The notes under the pieces: generated by a model
Seen by the model: only the letters and a program-made list of their open reading frames with translations
Told to the model about the DNA's origin: nothing
The model's database searches: none
Assembly: GCA_037013685.1 (NCBI GenBank)
Contig: CM072905.1
Coordinates: forward strand, 11,002,991-11,066,990
Source: Acridotheres tristis
Lineage: Eukaryota > Chordata > Aves > Passeriformes > Sturnidae
Direction: 5' to 3'
DNA: 64,000 nucleotides
Shown: positions 34,001-49,000 of the stretch, piece after piece
Position numbering within the stretch: position 1 is the stretch's first letter
Layout: every line of letters starts with the position of its first letter
Position numbers and translations under genes: made by a program

Positions 34001-37000
34001 CTGAGGCTCTCCTGCTCCATCCAGTGCACACACCCAGGCAGCGTCTGGCAGCACTGCTGACAGCTGCTGCTGCCTCTGTGTCTCCAAGAAAGCAGGACTG
34101 AGAGTGAGAGCAGATATTCCTTTCTGTTCCCAGTTCCCCACAGAGCAGCTGGGGTTGCTGCCCATTGTAAGCCACAGCTTGTAAACAGGAGGCACAGCAA
34201 ATCTTATTTAGGACGACTTGCATTGTTAATTGCAGTTAGAGAGTTTTTTCTGCATAAATGGGATGAGAAGAAATAACATCTAAGGAGGAAAAACTCAAGA
34301 GGATAATGTGAGTTTGAGTTGGGAAGGGGTGGAGAGAAAGCAGGAGGATTCCTGCAAGTCTGGTGTTTGCTTGCATCAGGGAAGAATGACTGAATTACAT
34401 TTTTACTGAGAACTGACACATCTGGGTCTTGGGCAGGTCAGTGGTGAAAAAGGATTGGGAGTCGTGGGTGCTATGAGAAGGGAAATGGAACAATCTGAAT
34501 TTCTTTGGGGTGTTAAGTTTCAAGTCTGGAGGAGTTCAGTGCAGGGAATGTGTGAACCTGTAGCAACCTTCTCTCTGATCCTGGTAGCTGGGAAAGAAAC
34601 CCAGTGGCAAAAGAAGCTGATGCCTGTATTTTTATTGAAGATCAGAGAAAAGAGCTGGAAATTTATCTGGAAAATATTGAAATGTGCTGAAATGTTTTGC
34701 CCGTGTAAAGAAGTGTGTTTATAAAGACTTGAAAGACAGCTTTCCGTATTCATCAACATTAATGCCTTAGAATTGTGTTTGTGAAACCATTCCATTGTTT
34801 TGTAAGCAGCCTGGAGTGACTTCTGGCTCCGAACAGGCTCTCTGGGGTTGCAGTGGAGCCCTTCACACCTGTGCAGTAAAAGTTCAACGCACATGAAGCA
34901 GTGTGAAATGTCATGCAGATCTGACAGAGCAGGCCAGTGACAATGTGTGTGTGTTCCCCCAGGTCAATGTGGCCATCAGGACCTCGCTGCAGAGCCTCAG
35001 GGAGAAGATTGAGCAGCTGAGGGAGCTGCTGCTGCGGGCGGTGTCAACTCGTCAGATGTATCTGCAGACAGCCCCTGCCCCTCTGGGCTGGGGGCACAGT
35101 GGGAAATGTGCTGCCATTCCTCTGCCACACGCTCTGGGCTTTCCCCTCAATTCCCTTTGCAGGAGATTTTGTCACCAGAGCTTTCTCTGTGCTGCTGGTT
35201 GTTATTTTCATGACAGCTGCAGTGCAGGGAGGGCTGGGCACCTCTGGGGTGCTGGGACAGAACCTGGCTCTGGTCACCTCTGTGTCACCTGGGCTGAGAG
35301 GAGCTTAAGGACATGTCTGAGCCACCTCAGAGCTGCCCTGGTGCTGTCTGTGCTGTGCAGGCACTGCTGGTGTGTGAGCAAGGTCACTTGTCCAGTATTA
35401 AACTGGCCAGGTGGCATTTTCTCTTGGCATTTTCTCTTGGCCAGGTCTGGCTAAAAGGAAGGAGGCTCTATTCAGGCTGTGGGCAGGGCTGGGGTATTCT
35501 GACTTTGGCTGACTTAAGAAACAACAGGGCTGCAGCTTCAGATGGATCAAAATGCTGTGAAACACGCCTTGGGAAGAAATCACAGATTTGCTGCTAGGAG
35601 TGTTACCCACAGCCAGGCAGGGCTAGGATGGAAGAGTCATCTTAAGGAGTCACAGGTATGTCCATCTCCCTGAAGGTATCCAGGAGCAGTCTGGTTGGAG
35701 GGAGGAATGTTTAATTTCAGCCTAGCACAGCAGAAATCCCTCCTGAGCCCTGACTGAGTGCTGTGCTGATGCCCAGGGTTGGAACTCCCCTGCCCAGGGG
35801 GTGCTGGAGCTGGCAGATGCTGCTGCTGTGGCAGAAAACACACACAAACCAGTTCAGCCATTGCTGAACCCACTCAGCAGTACTTGGGAGAGACTTAGAA
35901 ATCCTTCAGGATGTCTCTAAGGCTAATTTTAAAATAAGTCCCCACAGCTCCCCTGTGGAAGGCACAGCTCTTCAGAGGCACTTTGTGAATTGTTCCTTTG
36001 CTCACCAGTGGCTGTCGGGTGTTCTGCTCATGAATTGCAAGTGAAAACAGATGCTCAAAGGAAAATTTGGGTTTTTCTCTGATCACTTGGCTGGGAGCTG
36101 CTCCCTGGTCTGTGTGAGGAGCCTCCAGTGAAGTGAGATGAGAAATGCCCTGCTGATTTTAAAGGCTCTGTTCTGCTTGGCCCTGCCCTGGTGTAATTTG
36201 GAGCTCTTTGAAGAAATCTCATCCTTCCCTGAGCTTAACCTGTGCAGTACTGGTACATTGTCACTGTTAGAGACCAGCAAATTAATTTGGTTGGATTTTG
36301 GAGGGGGAAATGCTATTCTTAATGCTAATTTGTCAGTAACTGTCCTTTCAGTTCTCTGATTACACTGAGATGATAAGATAAAGATCATTCTATGGCCACT
36401 GTATGAAATCTTTTGTTTCAGATATATAAAGATCAGAAACATTTAGAATAACAGCAGGTTTCATTCAGAAAAATGTGACCAATCCTTTTAGATCTTGGAG
36501 CCTTTTTTTTGAGTTAAAATTATTAATTTGGATGATCAGGGAGTCTGATTTATTTTAAGAATGTATAACAAATATTATTTTATACAAGGAAATGAAAGCT
36601 TTTCCGTGTTTCTGAGTTTGGTCCTTAACCCAGAGCCACCAGCACGCAGCTGGAGGGAGACAGGAGGCAGAATTTGGTGGACGACCTCCTGACACGGCAC
36701 AGACAGCTCGAGGCATCCTACAAGAATGAAGGCCCGGAGCCAGACATGAGCAGGTATGGCACTGTCCCCTCCAGTCCCAGCAGGATCTGTCTTTGGGTGC
36801 ATCTGAGGTGACACTGAACTCATTTACCCCTGCAGGTAACACAGGAGGTTCATTTGCTTAGAAATGGTGTGGTTTTGTCAGTGACAGCACATTCCTGGCA
36901 GTCTCCTTGATGCCTGGAGAATTGCCTGGAGCAGAGGCTGGGCAGTGCTGAAGGAATAAAGCAGGGATTTATTCCAAGCCCTTCCAAGGATTCACCTTGG

Positions 37001-40000
37001 GCACTGCAAGAGCCCGGCCGTGGCTCCAGCCAAGATGGAGCCAAGATGGATCCGAGTCACGAGTTCTCACACTTGGATCACTTTGGCTCCATTTCCATCT
37101 TGGCCTTCATTGTCCAATTGCAGCTCCAGCTTCTGCAGTGCCATCCTCCCACATTCTCTCCTCCAGTCGCTGCTCTTTGCACTTTTTGGGGCTGAAGCTG
37201 CAGCGCTGTCCTTGGTTGTGGGGCTGGCAAAGGATTGTTTTGTGTGCCTGAGCTGGGAGGAGAACTTGCTGACACTTTGGATGGAGTTCAGGGTCACACA
37301 CCAATGCAGTGCAGAGTCTGGAAATAGGAAAGCTCAAACTGAAGGCATCACTCTGTGAGTGCTGGCTGTTGGACACTGGTTTTGGTGATACTCAGAGTTC
37401 AGCTGATGCTTTTCTGCATTCCTGGGTGTATTTATGTTTGCTGAGGGTCTCTTCAGTGGGGGTGAAGGGGTTGGTTTCAGTGCTTGTGTTCTCTGGGGTG
37501 TTTGTTACTCTCAAAGCTGTGCTGCCCTTGCTGCCTGGAGAAGCTGTGGCTGCCCTGGATCCCTGGAAGTGTCCAGGGCCAGGCTGGACAGGGCTTGGAG
37601 CAGCCTGGGACAGTCGAAGGTGTCCCTGCCCGTGGCAGAGGTGGCACTGGTGATCTTCAAGGTCCCTTCCAGCCCAGCCCATTCTGTAACATGTGATTGT
37701 CATTTGTCATCTTTACGTATCCGGACGTCAGGGCAGCACCTGCTGCAGGTGATAAACCTCCAGACGGGTTGAACCCAAATAATTGTTCAAGGTTTGGATT
37801 CTCCAGAGCTCAGTGCAGTTCCTGTTCTTGTGTTGCCTCTTAAATCTATCACTGAGTCACCCAAAACATGTGAAACAGTGAGCAGGCAAAATGTAGGTCT
37901 GTGATGTGGGAGAGCTCTTGTATCCCCTGCCCTGCAGTCCCTGAGCTGGTGTGGCATTGTGGCCATCCCTGCTGTGGCAGGGCATTGTTGGCAAGGTGCT
38001 GCTTCAGGGACTCAGCCTTGGGTTGCCCCAGCCAGAAGGTGTCGAAGCAAACAGGAGGAAAATATCAAAATCCCTTGATAATTTCAAGCCCCATTAGAAA
38101 CAATCAGGAATCCAGTATTTTCCAGCAGAAGATAACATCAGAGAGAGTATTTATTTGCTAGTGTTGCAAGGCTTGATGTTTTATAGTTCTCTTTTAACTT
38201 ATTTTATTAAAAATGGATGAAACTATGCCAAATATTCCGTGTGGTGAATTCCCACCCCATCCATGGTCTCCCTTGTGGGTCTGGTTTTTTGGGGTACAGG
38301 CAGAAACAACTCAGGGCCTGAGTCTTGTGTCAGGAAATCCAACTTTGCTCTCTTGTCTGAGCCTGGGCTGTTTGTGGGTCTGTAGGGACGGGGCTTGGAG
38401 ACAGCTTGGAAGGAGTCTGGAAGGAGTCTGGAAGGAGTCTGGAAGGAGTTTGGAAGAGTTTGGAAGGATCCTGGCAGGAGCTGTGTCAGGCACGGAGCCC
38501 CCAGTGTCTGTAGGGCTCAGCTGCTGCTCTCAGCTCGGGGTCTCTCTGAAATCCTTGCAGAGTCCTGGCCCAGCTTTGGGATTCTGGAGGTGGCAGAGTC
38601 CAGCCTGGAATGTGCCTGGAGCTGACACTCAGCTTTTCCCTGCATTAGAAAAATCAGCACCTGGAGTTTGATGAAGCTGAGCAGTGACACTTGCCTGGCT
38701 TGTGCTGCTTTTCCATATCTAATCCAGCCCTGATGTGACAGCCCACGGTGCCCAGGTCCTGTTCTTGCCAGCAGCCCTTCCTTTCATTAACCTTCCTGCA
38801 CCACTGATCACATATTTATTGTCCCAGGGTCTGGGGCTGGGAGGTTTTCCCTGGAATTAAGCTGGTTTACGTTTGGTCACCACTCAGTGAGTTTTACATC
38901 CTTTGAAAGCTGCTCTGAAGCTGTTTCTGGGGTGCAGGGCTGTGCTTTAATGCTCTCAGGGTTGATCCCAAGTGACAACTGTGGGCAGGACGCTCCATGG
39001 CTCAGGGACAGCATTCCTGCCCCTTCCGGCCTTAATTAAGGTGCCACTGGGATTTTCCGGGGAAAGGTTGTGCTGTTTGTGTGACTCCCCTTGAGCAGGG
39101 CCAGTTCCATTTCCTTTAATTGGGTTTTAATAACAATTTCAGTACCTTCTGCCCCCTTTTCTCCTTGGGAGAGATCTGTGCAGCTTGTTAGAACAGGGGC
39201 TTTAGTGGGGCAGGATTCCCAGGGTTTCACTCCCCTCCAAAGGCAGGGGTGGGAAAAGCAACCAGGAATGTTGATTTTTCTGGATGTCACATGTCAAACA
39301 TTTGTGGAGACAGAGGAATAGGAATATTTTTGCTCCTGTCTGACCAGGTGTCAGGCTGGAGAAGTCCATGTGAGTCACCAGGGAATCAATAAATTAACTG
39401 GCCTTCCTTGATGTCTCTTGGAATTCCTCAAAAATAGAGACAACTTCCGCTATCTGTGGGACACAAAGCACCTTCAGTAAGAGCTGCCCTGGGTACATTT
39501 TATTCTTTTTTCCTCTTCAATGTGGGTCACCATTTTTCTTGGTTGAACATTTTCCTGACAGATGGAAGGTGTTTCAGCCTTGATCCAAATAGGAATTTTG
39601 CCTAATGCCAAACAGGTTTCAATCCATGAGTGCCTGGCTTCAGGTGCCAAATGCTTTTGGGAATCTGGCTGTTGTTTGTAGGGGGAAAATGCTCTTTTTG
39701 GGAAATAAGATCAACAAAAGTTGTTTAGGTGCTTCTGGAAGTCCTTCCTGGTGTCCTTCCTCCCTCCCAGCTCCTGCTGGAGCCTCCTGGCTGCAGCTGC
39801 AGTGTCCTGAGCTGGGATGGGGCTGGCCTCAGTTCCGGGAGGTGGGTGGGAAGGATGGGAAAAGAGGGAATTGTCCATCCAGGAGAACACCTGAGTCCCA
39901 GGATCAGATCTAAGGCTGGGCTGGGCCTTTCCAGGATGAATGTGCCTTTGGCTGCGTGGTCAAGAGTCAGCGTGGTCGGGTTGTCCAACAGGATTGTCCA

Positions 40001-43000
40001 CACGCAGCTGCCAGTCCTTGAAGCAGTAGGACCAGAGAACCCAGGGAAACATTGGGAAATGATGTCAAGAGCAACATGGAATTTCCTGGAGTATGGGAAC
40101 AGCAGTTCTTATGCTGGTGGGGCTGGAAATCCTCTGCCAGCTGCAGGGAATGCTGGAGGCTTCCCATCAGGAGAGGTTCTTGTGGGGAAATCTCCACCTG
40201 GGATGGTGCCTGGAGGGGATTTGGAAGTGCCTGTGTTCCTGTGGCCTCTCACGGGTTTTTGGAGAGATAGAGAAGGTTTCTATTTTGTATATCAAAATTA
40301 TATTTATTTTATTTATTAGCTTAGAGCTTCCTAGAAATAGAGTGAGCACTGTAAGTGAGAGAATGCCCCATTCCTGCAGCACCCCTGTGGAGAGTGACCT
40401 GTGAAGCCAGGCTGGGGTGCCCTGGGTGCTTCAAAGAGCCCTTCTGTAGTTCAGGGAATGTTCAAGTGATCATCCACCCAATTGTCATATGACCCAGGTT
40501 TTGTTTAAGACTCAGTCTTGCTGATCAGTCTTGTAAAGCCCTAAGCCTTGATGTGTGGCCTTGGCCTAGAGTAAGTGCTGGTTGAGTAATCTAAGTTACT
40601 TGGGAGGTGTTCTAAGACTTATCAGTGAAACAATAAGACAAGCCCTCCCTTGTTAGGCAGTGACAGAGCTCCCTGATTTTAAACCCCATCACCTTTTATA
40701 CTCATTGCTGAGCCCTGTAATTAGTTAAATCTGCTCCCATAATCAAAAGCCATCCCCACACTCGAGTGCTCTGCGAGGCTCCCCAGATTTGCCTGATTAA
40801 CTTGGCGGAGGCAGTGGGTGGCTAATTGGATAAGCTTTAATCTTCACACCAGCCAGGCGAGGCAGGGCAGGATCAGAGGCAGGAGGAAGTTGTGCTGTGT
40901 TGTGTGGGAAGGCAGTTACCAAACATGTCACAAAGATTATTGTAACGAGCAGACCACTTGTCATGACCCAGCCTACAAGAATAGGGCACGGCACTGGTGG
41001 GAGGGGGAGAGACAGAGTGCAAATTATTTCAAATTTGCTTGCCTTGGCTGTTTTTTAACAGGCAGAAATAGTTCTGCTCCTTTTAGCAAGCAGAGAGCTT
41101 TATGTTCGCTTTGCTTTAGTTAAACAACTTTGGCAGATGTTGTTACTCTGGGTTTTGTGTCCTTCTAATTGAACTGAATTGGTTGAGCTGCAGTGATGTT
41201 TCCATCTTTAGCAGTGTAATTCTTCTGTCGTGCTCACAAACCTGCTGCCAGTTGTGAGACTGGGAGATAAAAGAGCATATTTAATCCCCAAAGCAGGGAG
41301 GAAAGCTGGGTAATGTGTAAAATTGCATTTTAGGTGTGTGTAACTTTCTCTAATCAAGCTTAATTGCCAACCTCGATAAATACATGGAAATCTAATGGAG
41401 GTGCAGGACTGGAATGCAGAAGAATCCCAGCTCCTCTCTGGTGTTGCCCTTGACACCCAGCTGGTTGTGGCACAGCAGGGCTGGCTCTGCTTTGGTGTTC
41501 AGCATCACTGGGGTGGTTAAGGGAGATGTTGAGATTTATGAAAAGTGCTTTTTAGCTACTTTTAAATAATAATAAAAAAAGTTTGGTTTTTTTTTTCCTA
41601 TTTTTCATTCTGACTTCACCTTGAACTGGAGTGCAGCACCCACATGTCAGTGCCCAGGGAGAGGAGCTGCAGAGCTGTCGTGTGTGGGGGATTTTCCAGC
41701 AGTGCTGCTCCATCCCACGGCCAGGAGATGTCCCCAGCTCCCCAGGATTCCTCCAGGAGCTCCGGCCCGAGCTCTGGGCTGTGCTCGGACACCCTTCAGT
41801 GCCAGCAGGGCCCTGACCCCTCCTGGCCCCGCTGTCCCTGTGCTCAGTGACCTCCTGTCCCGGCCTTGGGCCACAGAGCCATGTCCAGCAGATGTGGGCA
41901 CTGGGCAGCATCAGAGATCTCCTGAGAACAACTGCATTGAAAACTCGATTAAAAACACCAAAACAATGGCAACATTCAAATTTAGGTCTTGATGTAATTA
42001 AAAAACATTGAGAATTTGAGAGATCCTAAAAGTCCTCTGTTCTTGGGTTTTTTGGGAAAGAGCAGGGAAAAGGTAAAATAAAAAATAAAGAAATAAATAG
42101 GGAATGAAATACAGAGTTTAAGGAAAGGAAAGCAGAAAGCACGGGCTCCCACTTGTGAACATCTGTGGGGAACAAACCTTACATGCCTCCCCCCAAAGCT
42201 GAGCTGCAGTGCTGGGTTCAGGGCTCTCTCAGTCTGTCATGAGGTTTGTCTTGTAGGAGAAACCAGTGAGGAGCTGAAAGGCAGAAACCAGAAATCTGGT
42301 ATTGAGGAAATATTTAAGTGGGGTTTCATTTTACTGCTTGGATTTATGTGCCCTGGACATGGAAAACTTGTTTTCTGTGGTCACTAGGGAAGTGTCTGTA
42401 ATGTGAGCAATCTCAAGTCATAATTCTTTGAAAAGAAAACCCATTATTTAATTACTCTTTCATTTAAGAGTGTATGTTCCTGGCTTCTTGTTCAGGTTGA
42501 TGGCAGACTGGGACATGCAGGAAGGGAGCTGTGTCCATCGAAGTTCTTGAAATTCAGGAATGTTGCTGGTTAAGTTTGGTCAGGATTGCAGGGAATTACA
42601 AGTCTCATCTGATTTACATCTCTTAACAAGTGGATCCTTTTACTGTTTGAGGCTGTAGCAGTATTTTTATAAGTTTGTGCTTTGACCACAAAATATAGGA
42701 ATAATGTGTATTCCCAGGAATGTTGTGTGTTCTACATGCAAACAACATTTTATATGGATATACTATGCAGTCTGTGGATATGTTATACAATCTCTTTATC
42801 CCTGTAAAATGAATTCTCTCCTTCCTCACCACTTGCAGCCTGTGAGATGGATGTGTTATTGGGGATTGCTTTTGGCTGATTGCTCCTGGGATTGCACAGA
42901 GCCCCATGGAGTGCTCAGCCCTGTGTGCTGCTGCCTGCCAGGGGCACAGCACACAGCCAGGCCTTGGGATTGGAAATCACTCACTGGAACTCTTTTCAGG

Positions 43001-46000
43001 TCCAGCCTCATGGCAGGAGGGGCCAAACGAGGTGTCACCAACCCCTGGCTCTTGGAAGAGTCAGAGGAGACCAGAGGACTCGGCTTTGATGAGCTCAGGC
43101 AGCAGCAGAGAAGGATCATCGAAGGTACAAGAGCCTTTGTGGTTGTTTTGAGCATCTCTGGGACTCAGGAGCCTTTATTTGAACCCCAATACACCAACCT
43201 GTGCTGAAATTTTATTATTTACAGATGTCAAATGCAGCAGCTCCAGGCAGCTTTCTGTGTTTGCAGGAGCAGCATTGTGCTTGCAATGTTCTTAACTGGA
43301 TGCAACTTCTTAAACTAAATGGTGCAAGTCCTGATTTTGCCCATGTTCATGGTTTTGGTGTGCAGTGATCACATAACTGCACTGGATGTTGGGGTGTTGC
43401 TGGGTTGGGTGCATTAAATGTCTTGTGAATTGGAACAGTTAAGGTATTAAGGTGAGGTAAGAATTAACTTATCCAAAAAGGATCTTTACATTTTGGCCCT
43501 CTGCACCCATATGGAATCTCCAACTTTGGAAGAGGTGGGAAACCTCAGCCTGAGGAGGTCAGGTGCTTAATGAGGTCATTTCCAGGCAATTAAATATTGG
43601 CAGGAATGGAATGAAATCAGTCTCCAGATAAAGCCTGCTTCATTCTGCATGGGAACAACTTGTGTGCAGCTCAGGAGAACCTGTCTGGTCCAGGAGGAGC
43701 CTCAGTTATGCTTTAATTACATTATAGGTAATTAAACTGAGGCTGTTGAAGTGAAGGGTGTCCTGGCCACCCCATTTGGGCATCACTGCTGTGCCCTGGG
43801 CAGGGAGAGCTGCACGTTGTGGCTGAGGGGCTCCCTGCAGGGTACAGGGGATGTGGTTCTTCACTTCTGCAGAGAACACATCACACTTTCACTGCCCTCA
43901 GCTCTCCCCCACCCTCTGTGTCCCCTTGCAGCTTTAAAAATATCTCCGAGTTCTTTGGTGTTTGCATCACCTGTTTTCTTTTATTCATGTTAAAAGTTGC
44001 TTGGAAAATTTAAAAAGGCTAATCAGGAGTGTTCTGTGTGTGCCAGAAAATCCCCTGCACTTATGATTGAGTAACAGCTGAATGTTAAATTCTTGGATTT
44101 TTTTTTTTTTTGGATCCTCAGCAAAATGTCCCAGCCAGAGCAAAGAAGTTATTTACCCATCATTCACATTATTTCAAGAGTGCTGTTGCCATAAAGATTA
44201 ATTTTCATATTGTGTTCATGTGTTTTTCTTAATGCATTTTAGCCGTTCAAGCACAGAGTAGATTTTTTTGTTTTCACTTCCACCTATTTTATGTAGCCTG
44301 GCATTTCAGCAACTTTTAAAAATAATTTGTTTTCCTGGTGCAGAACAAGATGCTGGACTCGATGCTCTTTCTTCAATCATATCCCGGCAGAAACAAATGG
44401 GCCAGGAAATTGGGAATGAGCTGGATGAGCAGAATGGTAAGGACAAGTTTTGCCTCACTTTTATGTAAGACTGGGATTTATTTTTTTCTCTCCTCACACA
44501 ACTGCTCCTTCTGCCCACAGAGCAAGCAGCTGACACTAAAGGTTTATGTTCAAGCAAGCACTGCAGATCCTGCCCATTCATCACCTGATTTTATTGTGCC
44601 TCACTCCTTTCCCTGTGGGCTGTGTCCAGTGTAAAACCCTTGGGGTGTTTCCCCAAGCCTCACTTGTGAACAAAGAGATTGGTGATTACTGGTCCAAAGC
44701 ACAGAATTAATTTTGCACTCCATCTTCTGCATTTTTCCATTCTATGACAGTTTTTATGTATTGCAGGGCTTCACTTGAGCATTCCCATTCTGTGTCTTTC
44801 CTGATTAACTGAATGGAAAAGTCTTGAGCCAGCAATTAGAGCAGCATTGCATTGTTTGCTCCAAAGGATTGGGTTTGGGAGAGTTTGTGGCAGTGAGTGT
44901 AGATCAAATAAAGTGTAATATTGAACCAGGAGAGCACCTATTTCCTTTCAGAGGAGCCAGGGGCCAAGTGGAACTGCTCTCCTGGTAAATCTGCTGTGTT
45001 ACTCACTTCATTGTGCAATGCCATGAGCTGGCCCTGGGAGAGCAGATCCTCCAGTGCTCCTGACTTTTCCATTCCTCTTGGAATAGTCCTGGGAGAGCCC
45101 TGGGGCACTGTCAGCTTCTCCCTCTCACAAAGGCTGCACCCCTGTGCTTCACTACTGAGCAGGGCAGTGGCCTTGTCCTTGCTAAGAAATGCTAGCCCTG
45201 AAATCTAATCCTGGAACCTGCTTCTTCCTGGGATGACATTTTCCCTTTGTATCTCTCTGTGAGTTTGCTTGGAGTGAGGAGTTCCCAAATTCACATCACT
45301 GCCATGAGGTGCTGCATGAGAGCTTGTTCTGAAGCAGGAGGATGGATTTCTCCTGTTTGCCACAACTAAATCCAGGAGGGATAGGAAATGCCTAGAATAT
45401 GTGTTTGTTTATTAATCTTAAGGTTGTTAAGGAAGGGTTTGTGCAGCTGGGAGAGACAATGCTTAGTGCTCTTGGCATATTTGGATCCTCTGCCTCATGT
45501 AAGGAAAGACATTTTCAATTAGGGGTCTCATCTCATAGGTTTCTTTATTAATGGTTGCTTAAAAAGTCAAATTAATTGCTTTTTTTTTTGGATCCAAATA
45601 GGAAACAGGTGGGAAGCATGAGCATGTTTATGGACTCGGTGAAACTTTGGTTTCTCCTCAGGAAAATGCACAATCTGTGTCCCACCTCTCTGTTGGGGAT
45701 TGGGGGTGGTTCCCCGAATTCTTACGTTTTTGGGACCCTGAAGGTTCTGTGTTTTGTGCCATTTTTGCCAGACTTCTTCTAGCAATGAGGCCTCCAAATG
45801 TCTGTGAAATGGAATATATTTAACCCTCATTTTTATAAAGAATGCAAATAGTGCTGCTGTTTGTCTTATAGTTAGAAAGCCTTGAGCAAAATTCCTGTGT
45901 TTTCATGGGAGCTCTACCTTGAGCTACAGGCAGCTCTTTTCTCAAAAGAGGGAAACTTTGCTGAGTGCTTGGGGTGGGAAGTGGTGAGGATTGTGTGTGC

Positions 46001-49000
46001 TGGTCCTGCTCGTCATGTCCCACAGCCACAGGCAGACCTGCCAGCCGTGCAAGAAGTGTCATCAGGAGATGCTGAAGCTGTCCAGGAGGGTTGGGAAATA
46101 GCCTGACTTTACAGATGTGGGGGCAGATCACTCAGCACTTGGCTTCATCCCTGCCAGGCAAGTGGGACTCCCCTGTTTCCGCTGACCTGATGCAATCCCT
46201 TTTTTTGGGCTTTTTTGGCGGATATGGGGGGGATAAGGTCAGACATTTTGTTGCCACTGGCACCCTGGAAAAGCTGAAGTCCTTAGCAACATTTTCCAGG
46301 GGCTGTTTTCCCTGTGCACATCTTACTTCATGCCCTGTGCTTAACCATGAGCAGACTTTGCTCAGGCGCTCTGCCAAGCTCGTGTCACTGCTGCACGCTC
46401 AGGTTGATGAGGATAACTGCCCTGTAATTTCCCCTTCCCTGGAATCCCTTTCCTTCCTGGTGCTGAGTGATAATGGCATCGTCTGTATTGTGGGGAGGCA
46501 GAGGAAGTTCATCTTCATTAAGTGCTGCTTCAACATTTCTTTTTCCTCGAGTCACATTTTCCATCAAACCACCCCTTTCTGTGGGAAGCTTGACTTCCAC
46601 TTCCCCGACCTGCCGGGGATGTTCCCACCTTCTGCAGCTCAGGAGGTGCCTGTAGCTCGTCCTGGTGTTCAAATAAAACCTGGCTTCATTCAGAAGTAGC
46701 TGATAATGTGCATTAATGAATTAGGCTTTAGGGAGTTGGGTACTGATTTTCCAGACTTGCTCCTCAGGTCTGCTTTTCCCATTGCAAGGCAGCTCTGGCT
46801 CTCTGGAGGTGTTTGCAGTCCCCAGCTCTCCGAGGTGGCCACGGGCATTTTCCCCCGAGTGCCAGCGGGTGTAGCTGTGCGTTTGCAGATGCAGCAGGAC
46901 CCAGGGATTGATTAATTATGCAAAGTTTACTCCTCGCAGAGCCGGTGCATGCAAATTCCTTTGTGTTTGTTAAATGACTGCGAAGTGATTAAACTCTGCC
47001 TTTGGGAGGGAGGTGCCTCGTGGTGTCTGCTGCTCCTGAGGAGGAGGAGGAGCAGGGCTGCGGCTTTGTCCCAGGGCATCGCTGGGGTTTGCTGGGAGCT
47101 GTGCCCGTGGAAAGCTCGGTCCCTGTCCCTGCCCCTGGCTTAGCTGCACATCTCCCCACCCAGGAATCCTGTGGAGCCTGCAGGGACGGCTCAGGTGGGA
47201 TCCCTCCAGCCTGCCTGGCACAGAATATCCTGGCAAAGCCCATTCCCCGGGGTACAGTGGGATGGCTCAGTCCCGTCCTTGGCTTTCATTGTGCAGCATC
47301 CCAGTTTGAGTGGGAGTCTCACGTGGGTCTTTACTCAAGTTTTCACTGTAGCCCTGTCCTGCAGGTTTTATGGCCCTGCTTAAAGCTGATGGGCCTTTGC
47401 AAACCTTTGCACTGATGAGCAAAATAGGAGCGGGGTACCAGGAGACATTGTTTTTTTTCCAGCCTCAGGAGTCTGCTAGCAGTGGGGATTAGCAAAAGAA
47501 TTTTCCCATCATTAGCTCCAAATTTGGCCCCAGAAAACTTTCTGTAATCCTTTCATCTGTTCCATAAAAAAAAAAAAAAGAAAATAGTGTAAATGGCCTC
47601 TGGCCCTGGTGATGAGGCAATCTAATCTAGTGCAATAATTGTGGAAGAATGCTTTCAGAAATTGTGAATGCTGTTTGTTTTACCCTTATAGAGATGTTGT
47701 TTTCTCATTGTGACATGCTTGCATGAGAATGGAGTACTCTGGCATGGATGGTAAATATTGGGAGCTTGCAAAACTTGCCCTGTTTGGCAGTTTTCCCCTG
47801 TCAGTGTCCCTTTGCTTTGCTCTGTTCAGGATGGATTCTTTTGCTTCCGGCTCCTCTGAAGTTTATAGCAGAGCAAAAATAAATTCATAAATAGATAAGC
47901 TGCAAAATCAGGCTCTTTATGTCCTTTTCCTGGCTAGGAGAATGCTGTACCCAGTCAGGATATTCTTAACCAGACTGGATCATTTGAAACAAACTATCTC
48001 TCATAATAATCCTATAATTATATGGTTATGTAACATTTTGAATTTCTTGTCGAAATCTAGTTTCTGAAACCGACCAGAAATTGTAGCATTATGTTTTTGT
48101 TTACAATAGCTTTGCAAATCAAGGTTGCAGTGTCACCTCTGGTCACAGTGGGTGGCACAAAACCCTCCAGGGGGGACTCAGCTCAGTGTGGTGTGGGATT
48201 TTTGTTACTGTTACTGAATCCCTGTTTCTATTTATTATAAAATCCATATTTGTTGTTTTATTTGCCTTATTTTACATACTAATAGAAAACCTGTTATTCT
48301 TATCCCCATATCTTTGCTTAAAAGCCCCTTAATTTCAAAATTATAGTAATTCAAAAAGAAGAAGTTTTCATTATCCAATCCAAAAAAAGCTCCTACTTTC
48401 CCTAGCAAACACCTATCTTTCAAACCAAAACACACTGCCCTCAAACTGCTTGAGACTGGACTTGTTCTGGCTGCTGCTGTGTGTACACAGAGAATTGTAC
48501 TGGCATCATCAGTAAAGGGAGTGAAAATATTCCTGGTGATGCAAAGACTTTTTGGAAACAGCACCAGGAATGATTGTCCTCTCCCAGGGCAGTGTTCAGC
48601 TCCAAGCTCGTGGTGCAGCCAGGATATGGACAGTAAAGGGCTTCTCCTAAAGATTATTTATATGGCTAGTGCAAAATCCAAAAGTCGTTTCACATTTCTG
48701 TTTATTAAGAGCATTTTTGCTGTAATACAAACTAATTAGCACTGTGTATGGGCTGTGCTTGAGTTATGAGCCTCAGAGCAGTGGGGCTGGGGATGCATTG
48801 CATCATTGTTAGGATTAGTTTGTAAATCACAAATGATTAAAGATTGAATTTTTAGAAATGTTCATCATCTTGTCTAAACAATATCTGTTTTCATCCTATG
48901 GAGTTCCAGCCCTGCCTGCTGTGACCCCTTGGAGATGGCTCCAGTCCTGCTTGGTGGGCTCTGGAGGTGTTCAGCATTCCCTGGGAAAGGCTGAGCACCA

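Noticed and set aside
40440..40830. Possible old LTR with a primer-binding-site-like ACTTGGCGGAGGCAGTGGG
   Set aside because: No TG...CA termini, target duplication or second copy could be found. Left as unexplained intron sequence.
44521..44636. Possible extra STX8 exon after an AG at 44519-44520 downstream of exon 6
   Set aside because: The translation does not match the expected EIIDDLANLVEN continuation of the SNARE motif.
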